Shown here piece after piece: positions 1 to 5,861 of a stretch of 8,335 nucleotides of DNA. Source of the stretch: Candidatus Roizmanbacteria bacterium CG10_big_fil_rev_8_21_14_0_10_45_7 (GTDB taxonomy: Bacteria; Patescibacteriota; Microgenomatia; UBA1406); assembly GCA_002793745.1 (NCBI GenBank), contig PFEE01000073.1, positions 2,638 through 10,972 of the forward strand. The letters run 5' to 3'. The notes under the pieces were generated by a model. It was not told the DNA's origin, did not search any database, and worked only from the letters and a program-made list of their open reading frames with translations. A program made the position numbers and the translations under genes. How positions within the stretch are numbered: the first letter of the stretch is position 1; every line of letters begins with the position of its first letter.

Positions 1-516
1 GCAACCGGCTTAACCCCGGCAAAGTTGTCCATTGCCCAGTTTCAGGTTATTCCCGACCATACCTTGTCGCTGTTGGGCCATACGGTCTATATTCTGGCCT
101 CAGGGCATCCGGCCTCGGTGGTGTTGAGTATTGCCAATACCGGGTTATATAATTTTTCTCCGGACGTACGATTACACGTAGAGGGACCGTTGGGATACGA
201 TCAGAAAGCTGAACTGGTGCCGGTTACGGTGCTGTCAGGTTCCCAGCGCCTGATGACCACCGAGGAGTCACCACGGGCCTGCGAAACATGTCCCAGCTTT
301 ACCAGTGCATCATTTCGTACCGGAGCATGGGGCAAGTACCGGGTTAACGCCCGTATTGATTTGGAAGGGAGCTTCGAGCGGCTCTATGGCGTAACCGAAT
401 TTTGGGTATTGCCCATTACGCTGCTTAAAGTGATTGGTTTTCTGTTTATGGCAGGCTGTATAAGCAGCGTGCTTATTTGGTATACTTCCAGAAAAACACA
501 TGGAAAACGAATATAA
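1..516 (+). CDS. Partial (5' end missing) extracellular beta-sandwich protein with C-terminal membrane anchor
   Basis: The frame is open from the first base, so only the last 171 residues are present. The TTG at position 25 is not a convincing start, because coding continues upstream of it. Most of the visible part is short beta-strand-like segments with Ig-like character (VVLSIANTG, KYRVNARIDLEG), ending in a FWVLP strand that runs into one hydrophobic helix (about residues 136-161) and a basic tail, RKTHGKRI. This suggests an outward-facing domain held in the cytoplasmic membrane by a C-terminal helix. A CxxC pair (C94, C97 in window numbering) could form a disulfide. The stop TAA lies inside leuS (17-base overlap), so the two are probably co-transcribed and translationally coupled. 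I do not recognise a named family; resemblance to surface proteins ending in FWVIPW-type strands plus a helix is from memory. Function unknown. Confidence 0.75.
   Translation, partial: ATGLTPAKLSIAQFQVIPDHTLSLLGHTVYILASGHPASVVLSIANTGLYNFSPDVRLHVEGPLGYDQKAELVPVTVLSGSQRLMTTEESPRACETCPSFTSASFRTGAWGKYRVNARIDLEGSFERLYGVTEFWVLPITLLKVIGFLFMAGCISSVLIWYTSRKTHGKRI
478..486 (+). promoter_or_regulatory. Possible extended -10 element for leuS inside the upstream gene
   Basis: TGGTATACT fits the extended -10 form TGnTATAAT and ends 13 bases before the leuS ATG, which would give a leader of about 6-7 bases. No good -35 is visible and the site lies in coding sequence, so it may be chance. The same TGnTATACT string precedes the M16 peptidase gene. 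Confidence 0.3.
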
Positions 517-2860
517 GCCAGCCTTATTTGAAGCTGCCTGGACTAAAAAATGGGCGCAGCAGGGTTTGTATAAAACCCCCGAGCAGGTTGCAGATTGGAA
601 ACCGAAGGTCTATATCCTCGATATGTTTCCGTATCCTTCGGGTGCGGGATTGCATGTGGGGCATATTGAGGGAGAAACGGCAACCGATATTCTGTCCCGC
701 TTTATGCGTATGCGCGGCTTTTCTGTGCTGCATCCTATGGGTTGGGATTCATTTGGACTCCCGGCAGAGAATTTTGCCATTAAAAGCGGCGTTCATCCGC
801 ATGAGACTACGGAAAAAGCCATTAAAACGTTTAAGCAGCAAATGGATAGGATGGGCTTTTCGTATGACTGGGATCGGGAACTGGGCGCCCATCGAGAGGA
901 TTATTACCGTTGGACCCAGTGGCTGTTTATTTTTTTGTATAACAAAGGTCTTGCCTATCGGGCGAAAGCCCCGGTTAACTGGTGCCCCTCATGCCAAACC
1001 GTGCTTGCTAATGAGCAGGTCGAAGAAGGGAAATGTGAGCGATGCGGGACAGCAGTGATCCAAAAAGAGATGGAGCAGTGGTTTTTTAAGATAACCGATT
1101 ATGCACAGCGCCTGTTGGATGACCTGGATAAGCTTGACTGGCCTGAAAGCACCAAATTAGGGCAAAAAAACTGGATTGGCAGAAGTGAGGGAGTGATCAT
1201 ACAATTTCCAATTCACAAATCCCAAATCTCAATAGAAGCATTTACTACCAGACCGGAGACTATTTTTGGCGCTACCTATGTCGTATTAGCGCCAGAACAT
1301 CCGCTTGTTTCACAACTTACTACGAACGGGCAAAAAGATGCTGTTTTGCAGTACCAACAGGTAGCAGCGCACAAAAGCTCTTTACAGCGTAGTGGTCTTG
1401 AAAAGCAAAAATCAGGGGTATATACCGGCGCGTACGCTATCAATCCGGCAAACAACCAAAAAATTCCAATTTGGATAGCCGACCATGTACTCATGACTTA
1501 TGGAACCGGAGCTATTATGGCGGTACCCAGCTATGATGAGCGTGACAGGCAATTTGCCAAGAAGTATGATTTGCCCGTTGCAGAGATTGAACTCACTAAA
1601 AGCAAAGAAGAAATGACTGCGTGGCTGGTGCAAAAAAAGATGGGAAAGAGGAGCGTGCAGTACAAATTGCGCGACTGGCTAGTGTCACGGCAGCGCTATT
1701 GGGGTGCGCCGATCCCTATGATTTTTTGCGAGCAGTGTGCCCGCTCCGCCGGACTGCGAGGGTGGCAGCCGGTTGCCGATACAGACTTGCCCGTTACCTT
1801 ACCGACCGATGTTGACTTTAAACCCACCGGAAAGTCTCCCATTGCTTACTCAAAAACGTTCCAAAGTGGGGTTGTCTGCCCTCAGTGTGGCAGCGTGGAG
1901 GCTCGTCGAGAAGTAGATACCATGGATACCTTTGTGGACTCATCCTGGTACTATTTCCGCTTTGCCGACCCGCATAACCAGTCTGAATTTGCCAGCAAGC
2001 AAGCCATGCAGAAGTGGTTGCCGGTCACTACCTATGTAGGGGGCGCAGAGCATACGGTACTGCACCTGCTGTATGCGCGTTTCATAACCAAGGCATTATA
2101 TGACGCGGGTTACTTAGCCTTCGATGAACCGTTTACCCAACTGCGCCATCAGGGCATTGTTATGGGGCCCGATCACCGACGCATGAGTAAGCGGTGGGGA
2201 AACATCATTAATCCGGATGATGAAGTTGATAAGTATGGTGCAGATACGGTGCGCATCTATGAAATGTTTATGGGCCCGCTGAAAGATACGAAGGCATGGA
2301 ATACTGAAGGCATACAGGGCGTATATCGCTTTTTAAAGCGCGTATGGAAATTGGCTGAAAAAGTAAAAGTGGGCGGGACATTGCCAGAGGGTGTCCGGCG
2401 GGAGCAGCAAAAAATCCTGCATAAAACGATTTCGTATGCGCAGGAGGCGATACCAAAGATGATTTTTAACACTACAGTGAGCAAGTATATGGAGTTGGTC
2501 CATAGTATGTCTAAAGAGGATATAATTGAGGTTGATACCTGGAATACCTTTTTAACCATACTGGCACCCTTTGCCCCTTTCATGACCGAGGAATTATGGG
2601 CACGGCAAGGGCATAGCGAGTCGGTACATAAGAATGCATGGCCAAGGCTTCAGAAAAAGCTATTAGAGGAGTCAACCATAACCATTCCGGTGCAGGTTAA
2701 TGGTAAAATCAGGGGTACCGTAACCATTTCGGCTCATGAGGAGGAAAAAGAGGTGGTTTCCCGTGCCCTGCAGGTTCCCATGGTGAAAAAGTATCTTGAT
2801 GGTAAAAAGATTGTTAAGACGATCTATATTCAAGGAAAAATCGTCACTTTTGTGGTATAA
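500..2860 (+). CDS. leuS: Leucyl-tRNA synthetase, compact form
   Basis: This cytoplasmic class I synthetase attaches leucine to tRNA-Leu using ATP. Its 786 residues compare with about 860 in E. coli. In order: PYPSGAGLHVGH with the HIGH-type motif HVGH (52-55); WDSFGLPAEN; a zinc knuckle WCPSC...CERC (C162, C165, C179, C182); the CP1 editing domain with TTRPET (249-254) and YGTGAIMAVP...ERD, where D349 matches the editing aspartate (D345 of E. coli); RDWLVSRQRYWGAPIP (391-406); a second cysteine set (C410, C413, C460, C463); DTMDTFVDSSWYY; GGAEHTVLHLLYARF; the KMSKS-type motif RMSKR (561-565); an anticodon-binding helical domain; and a complete C-terminal domain (VQVNGKIRG, YLDGKKIVKTIYIQGK). 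The leucine-specific insertion before KMSKS is absent, and the end of CP1 is shortened. The start at 500 gives a normal N-terminus (ENEYKPALFEAAWTKKW). No Shine-Dalgarno is visible, so translation probably relies on coupling to the overlapping gene. Confidence 0.97.
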   Translation: MENEYKPALFEAAWTKKWAQQGLYKTPEQVADWKPKVYILDMFPYPSGAGLHVGHIEGETATDILSRFMRMRGFSVLHPMGWDSFGLPAENFAIKSGVHPHETTEKAIKTFKQQMDRMGFSYDWDRELGAHREDYYRWTQWLFIFLYNKGLAYRAKAPVNWCPSCQTVLANEQVEEGKCERCGTAVIQKEMEQWFFKITDYAQRLLDDLDKLDWPESTKLGQKNWIGRSEGVIIQFPIHKSQISIEAFTTRPETIFGATYVVLAPEHPLVSQLTTNGQKDAVLQYQQVAAHKSSLQRSGLEKQKSGVYTGAYAINPANNQKIPIWIADHVLMTYGTGAIMAVPSYDERDRQFAKKYDLPVAEIELTKSKEEMTAWLVQKKMGKRSVQYKLRDWLVSRQRYWGAPIPMIFCEQCARSAGLRGWQPVADTDLPVTLPTDVDFKPTGKSPIAYSKTFQSGVVCPQCGSVEARREVDTMDTFVDSSWYYFRFADPHNQSEFASKQAMQKWLPVTTYVGGAEHTVLHLLYARFITKALYDAGYLAFDEPFTQLRHQGIVMGPDHRRMSKRWGNIINPDDEVDKYGADTVRIYEMFMGPLKDTKAWNTEGIQGVYRFLKRVWKLAEKVKVGGTLPEGVRREQQKILHKTISYAQEAIPKMIFNTTVSKYMELVHSMSKEDIIEVDTWNTFLTILAPFAPFMTEELWARQGHSESVHKNAWPRLQKKLLEESTITIPVQVNGKIRGTVTISAHEEEKEVVSRALQVPMVKKYLDGKKIVKTIYIQGKIVTFVV

Positions 2861-3022
2861 AATAGCAAATTTATCTTCGATCTGCTAATAGAGCTAACGG
2901 CATACACATTTATACTTTTGGGATTAGTGTAAAGCCATATTCATACTCATGAGCATTTACTGTTTATTCACGTCTGGTATATATTACTGTTTTTTTTAAT
3001 ATGTGATATACTGATTTATCAT
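2861..3022. other. Intergenic gap between leuS and the M16 peptidase gene
   Basis: This is 162 bases of AT-rich sequence. Its right end carries the peptidase promoter. A run of eight T lies at 2990-2997, but I see no stable GC-rich stem before it, so I do not call a terminator. A 5-base inverted repeat (TAGCA at 2863-2867, TGCTA at 2883-2887) and a CTCATGAG palindrome (2946-2953) are too weak to assign. No supported gene is visible. Confidence 0.6.
3004..3012 (+). promoter_or_regulatory. Extended -10 promoter element of the M16 peptidase gene
   Basis: TGATATACT matches TGnTATAAT with one mismatch in the hexamer (TATACT, 3007-3012). It ends 10 bases before the ATG at 3023, so transcription should start about 2-4 bases upstream of the start codon. 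The -35 region is poor (TTACTG at 2984-2989), which is usual for extended -10 promoters. No Shine-Dalgarno is present. Confidence 0.6.
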
Positions 3023-4276
3023 ATGCAAATAACGAGAAAACAACTGCACAATAAACTAAATATAGTATTAGTCGACACCGGTTCATTTCCTTCGTGTACT
3101 GCTTTATTATTAGTGGGCACGGGTTCCCGCTACGAAACAAAACAGAATAATGGCATTGCGCATTTTTTTGAACACATGGCATTTAAGGGAAGTAAGAAAT
3201 ATTCTGATGCCTATGTGCTGGCTTCGACTATTGAAAATTTTGGCGGCGTATTCAATGCATTCACGAGCAAAGAGTATACGGGCTATTGGATAAAGGCTCC
3301 GTTGCAGCATGTGCGTACGGTTATTGATGTAATAGCCGACATGGTGCAGCACCCCATCCTTGCCGAGGCAGAAATTGAGCGCGAAAAGGGCGTCATTATT
3401 GAAGAGATAAACATGTATGAAGATACGCCGCAGGATAAGGTAGGTGAGTTGTATGAATCACTGCTGTACCCTCATAATGCCCTTGGCTATGACACAATCG
3501 GCACAAAAGAAACCGTACGTGCGGCAACCAGAGATACCTTCTCTGATTTTATCGATACTCACTATCACCCCAATAATGCCGTATGTATACTAGCGGGCGG
3601 ATTAACAAAAGAACCATACAACAACATAGTTGAAGATACATTTGGTTCATGGAGAAAGGCAAAAGTTCCAACGTTCGTTCTCTTTAAGGATAATCAGAAA
3701 AAACATCAGGTGCGCAGCATTGTTAAAAAAACCGAGCAATCGCACCTCGTATTTGGGTATCGGGCATTTAACCGGTATGACGTTAGGCGATACCCGCTGT
3801 CAATATTGTCGGCTTTACTGGGAGGTGGCATGGCTTCGCGGTTGTTTCATGAGCTGCGTGAGCGCAGGGGCTTATGTTACTACATCGGCACCAGTCAAGA
3901 GCTGTATCAGGATACCGGATCGTTGTATACCCGTGCCGGTGTTCCTACGGCCAAAGAGAAGGTATGTGAAGCCATTGACACTATTCGGGAGGAGCATTAT
4001 CGCATACGCGACAAGGGCCCCAGCGACAGCGAATTAACACGCGCTAAGGAATTGATTAAAGGCCATTTGTTATTGTCTCTTGAAGACAGTTTTGATACCG
4101 CCTATTTTGTGGGTAAACAAGCATTGTTTGAAAAAGAGATTGATACGCCTAAAGCGGTATTGAAAAAAATCGACGCGGTTACGGCCGATGATGTAAAATC
4201 CGTTGCACGTGACATTATCCACGAGGAAAAAGAAAATATTGCGTTTATCGGGCCGGTGGCCGTACCGGAAGATTGA
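3023..4276 (+). CDS. M16 family zinc metallopeptidase (processing-peptidase/PqqL-like)
   Basis: At 417 residues this is the usual length of a bacterial M16B peptidase, a two-lobed clamshell enzyme that degrades or trims peptides and is typically active as a dimer. The inverted zinc motif HxxEH is intact as HFFEH (H47, E50, H51). The third ligand is expected 77 residues after H51 and falls on E128 in EREKGVIIEEINMYEDTP. The C-terminal half contains the conserved ELRERRGLCYYIG segment (277-289) with the Arg and Tyr that help substrate binding in this family, preceded by LLGGGMASRLF. No signal peptide or membrane helix is seen, so it is probably cytoplasmic. It stands alone between two intergenic gaps with its own promoter and ends in TGA. 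A non-catalytic partner subunit is not in the window. Its natural substrate cannot be told from the sequence. Confidence 0.93.
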   Translation: MQITRKQLHNKLNIVLVDTGSFPSCTALLLVGTGSRYETKQNNGIAHFFEHMAFKGSKKYSDAYVLASTIENFGGVFNAFTSKEYTGYWIKAPLQHVRTVIDVIADMVQHPILAEAEIEREKGVIIEEINMYEDTPQDKVGELYESLLYPHNALGYDTIGTKETVRAATRDTFSDFIDTHYHPNNAVCILAGGLTKEPYNNIVEDTFGSWRKAKVPTFVLFKDNQKKHQVRSIVKKTEQSHLVFGYRAFNRYDVRRYPLSILSALLGGGMASRLFHELRERRGLCYYIGTSQELYQDTGSLYTRAGVPTAKEKVCEAIDTIREEHYRIRDKGPSDSELTRAKELIKGHLLLSLEDSFDTAYFVGKQALFEKEIDTPKAVLKKIDAVTADDVKSVARDIIHEEKENIAFIGPVAVPED

Positions 4277-4366
4277 TATTTCTGGGCTTTGCGGTAAACA
4301 ATAGCCACGACGCATGCTTTTTTTCGCTACTTCCGTAAGGTGTGCTGGTAATCCTTCATCTACCTA

Positions 4367-4396
4367 TTGATTATACACCCACGGGTTGTGTAGAAT
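4367..4396 (+). promoter_or_regulatory. ndk promoter, predicted leaderless start
   Basis: The -35 TTGATT (4367-4372) and -10 TAGAAT (4391-4396) are separated by 18 bases. Only six bases lie between the -10 and the ATG at 4403, which places the expected transcription start on or next to the A of the start codon. A TACAC-N9-GTGTA inverted repeat (4374-4378 and 4388-4392) sits in the spacer and touches the -10, so it could be an operator. This is the best-matched promoter in the window. Confidence 0.7.
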
Positions 4397-4402
4397 AGCA
4401 CT

Positions 4403-4981
4403 ATGGAACAAACACTCATTGTTTTTAAACCTGACGCCGTCCAACGTGGCTTGGTTGGAGAAATTATTTCCCGTTTCGAAAAGGTTGGCCTCAAGATCGT
4501 GGCTGCCAAGATGCTACGGGTATCAAAAGAGCTGGCAGACAAACACTATCCCAAAGACCGTGTACCATTTATCAACGGCATGGGCAACAAAACCCTTGAG
4601 AATTACCAGAAGCTTGGTTTTGACGCTAAAAAAGAGCTGGGTACGGATGATCCGCATGTGATTGGCCTCATGATTCGTGATTGGCTTGCAGAAATGATTT
4701 CGGCCGCTCCGGTTATTGCACTTGTGTTGGAAGGGCCGCATGCGGTAGAACTGGTGCGCAAACTGGTGGGGCACACATTGCCGTTACTGTCTGCTCCGGG
4801 CACCATACGGGGGGATTATTCCTATGATTCGTCATACCTTGCCAATACCGGCAAACGCCCTATCAAAAATTTGCTTCATGCCTCAGGCGATGTGGAAGAG
4901 GCAAAGTATGAGGTGGCTTTGTGGTTTACCAAGAACGAAATACTTACGTATACCCGCGTCGAAGAAGACGTGATGAAGTAA
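4403..4981 (+). CDS. ndk: Nucleoside diphosphate kinase, long form
   Basis: The enzyme transfers the gamma phosphate of ATP to nucleoside diphosphates through a phosphohistidine and so balances NTP and dNTP pools in the cytoplasm. The N-terminal TLIVFKPDAVQRGLVGEI carries the conserved lysine (K9). AEMISAAPVIALVLEG, APGTIRGDY (R136) and NLLHASG (N156, catalytic H159) follow in family order. The protein has 192 residues against about 140-145 for standard bacterial Ndk. By comparison with the remembered Myxococcus enzyme, roughly 34 extra residues lie between HYPKDR (48-53) and AEMIS (96-100), and about 10 more lie between R136 and H159. The usual HGSD after the active histidine reads HASG, with an Asp one residue later. 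It is monocistronic, has its own promoter and no Shine-Dalgarno, and faces tRNA-Arg tail to tail. Confidence 0.96.
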   Translation: MEQTLIVFKPDAVQRGLVGEIISRFEKVGLKIVAAKMLRVSKELADKHYPKDRVPFINGMGNKTLENYQKLGFDAKKELGTDDPHVIGLMIRDWLAEMISAAPVIALVLEGPHAVELVRKLVGHTLPLLSAPGTIRGDYSYDSSYLANTGKRPIKNLLHASGDVEEAKYEVALWFTKNEILTYTRVEEDVMK

Positions 4982-5009
4982 GCCGAGCGCCAAATTATCT
5001 AATCACGAG

Positions 5010-5026
5010 GTCCAGCTCTGCTGGAT
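5010..5026. other. Small hairpin between convergent ndk and tRNA-Arg
   Basis: TCCAG (5011-5015) and CTGGA (5021-5025) form a 5-pair stem with a 5-base loop, extended by one G-T pair. It lies where transcription from ndk and from the tRNA gene meets, so it could slow or end both. Neither side has a proper T run, so I do not call it an intrinsic terminator. Confidence 0.25.
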
Positions 5027-5028
5027 TG

Positions 5029-5100
5029 TGTCCCCGCCCAGAATCGAACTGGGATTTGGGGTTTAGGAAACCCCGGTTCTATCCTTTAAACTACAGGGAC
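5029..5100 (-). tRNA. tRNA-Arg, anticodon CCU
   Basis: The - strand folds into a full cloverleaf. The acceptor is GTCCCTG paired with CGGGGAC (one T-G pair). The D arm is GTTT/GAAC around AAAGGATA, with the conserved GG. The anticodon arm is GGGGT/ACCCC around TTCCTAA. The variable loop is short (AAAT), and the T arm is CCCAG/CTGGG around TTCGATT. Positions 34-36 read CCT (plus-strand 5065-5067), so it decodes AGG as arginine. The discriminator is A (5029). The next bases read CAA, so CCA is not encoded and must be added by the nucleotidyltransferase. The body is 71 bases plus the discriminator. Confidence 0.95.
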
Positions 5101-5112
5101 AGTACTTATGTA

Positions 5113-5121
5113 ATTGTAACA
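5113..5121 (-). promoter_or_regulatory. Extended -10 element for tRNA-Arg
   Basis: Read on the - strand, TGTTACAAT is an extended -10 (TGn plus TACAAT) ending 12 bases before the tRNA 5' end, which predicts a leader of about 5 bases. It lies between the sortase stop and the tRNA, so the tRNA can be made independently of the operon. No clear -35 lies at normal distance; a TTGACG is present about 28 bases upstream, which is too far. Confidence 0.5.
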
Positions 5122-5126
5122 TTTCA

Positions 5127-5861
5127 TTACTTAGTGGGCCCCTCTTCGTCAAGACTACGAAGGGGCGAAGCAAATACCAGCAGGCGTTTAAGCGTGGTGC
5201 CGGGAGGCCAGCAGGTCTGGAGAGTCAAAAACGGTTCTGATGCATCACGGGTAAGATATTGTAACTCATCGGGGTTGATGATGCGCGTTTCCGTTACTCG
5301 GTAAGCAAATTTTTTACCGTTATAAAATATATAGATATCATCGTCTTTCTCGAGCTTATACAACAGGTAAAACACAGCATTGTATGCGCCTACGTTAAAA
5401 AAGTTGTCGGTTGAGTGTGCAAACAGGTACATATGGCCGCGGTCACCAGGGAGAGCCGTTCCCCGGGCGTGAGCAACACCTACTTTTAACGCAGCGATAT
5501 ATTCATCATATTGTGCCGCATCGACGTTTTTTACAACCCGGCTATTGGCAGAAATCTTAGGAATAACGACCGAAAATTGGGTATCGACCGGCGTAATGAC
5601 TTCCTGTGTTTGTTGCAATGATTGCAATGCCGAGGCAAATGCATTGGGCCGCTGTAAGGTACTGGTAGGGGCAGGATGTGCCACCTGGGAGGCTACGACC
5701 GTTTTAACTCCCCGCAACTGTTTGTATCCAAATTGCAGCTCCTGAGAGAGGGCTGGTCCGAATGTTTTTCCAATAATGAGGAGGCTCACCAGGATGAGGG
5801 CATTTCCGAATGTTCTGGTTGCGAGCAGGGTGAGATATTCGTAATCGATCTTCTTGGCCAT
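5127..5861 (-). CDS. Sortase, class D/E-like transpeptidase
   Basis: Sortases cut a C-terminal sorting motif (LPxTG type) and join the protein to the cell surface through a cysteine thioester. The 244 residues start with a short basic segment and one membrane helix (about 17-33), as expected of an N-terminally anchored sortase facing outward. A low-complexity linker follows (about 50-92), then the catalytic beta-barrel. The three active-site residues are visible: H149 in YLFAHS, C217 in TLQTCWPPGT and R226 in LKRLLV. The TLxTCxPxGT form resembles class D, but class is uncertain. The ATG overlaps the TAA of the upstream PEGA-protein gene by one base (TAATG), there is no Shine-Dalgarno, and translation is probably by termination-reinitiation. 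No clear LPxTG substrate is encoded in the window. The last codons form a strong hairpin. Confidence 0.93.
   Translation of the reverse strand: MAKKIDYEYLTLLATRTFGNALILVSLLIIGKTFGPALSQELQFGYKQLRGVKTVVASQVAHPAPTSTLQRPNAFASALQSLQQTQEVITPVDTQFSVVIPKISANSRVVKNVDAAQYDEYIAALKVGVAHARGTALPGDRGHMYLFAHSTDNFFNVGAYNAVFYLLYKLEKDDDIYIFYNGKKFAYRVTETRIINPDELQYLTRDASEPFLTLQTCWPPGTTLKRLLVFASPLRSLDEEGPTK
5138..5166 (-). other. Strong hairpin in the 3' end of the sortase gene
   Basis: On the - strand GCCCCTTCGT (5166-5157) pairs with ACGAA-GA-GGGGC (5149-5138): ten pairs with a 2-base bulge and a 7-base loop. It ends nine bases before the TAA. It is GC-rich but not followed by a U run, so it is more likely a 3' stabiliser or pause site than a classical intrinsic terminator, and chance is possible. 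Confidence 0.4.

Noticed and set aside
409..420. LPIT in the membrane-anchored protein at the left edge, followed by a hydrophobic helix and basic tail, resembling an LPxTG sorting signal for the sortase.
   Set aside because: The fifth residue is Leu, not Gly, and the helix begins at once without the usual spacing. The FWVLP strand is better read as the last beta-strand running into the membrane.
2990..2997. A run of eight T as an intrinsic terminator for leuS.
   Set aside because: No stable stem lies directly before it, and it sits within the promoter region of the next gene.
2949..2999. A 16-codon reading frame (MSIYCLFTSGIYYCFF) just upstream of the M16 gene, as a possible leader peptide.
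   Set aside because: It lies upstream of the predicted transcription start, is rich in residues expected from AT-rich noncoding DNA, and has no initiation signal.
4313..4325. GCATGC followed by seven T as a terminator after the M16 gene.
   Set aside because: The six-base palindrome cannot form a stem with a loop, and no longer GC-rich stem was found.
4921..5304. A + strand open frame of 127 codons running through the tRNA and into the sortase gene.
   Set aside because: It overlaps the end of ndk, the whole tRNA on the other strand and the sortase coding region, and its product has no recognisable features.
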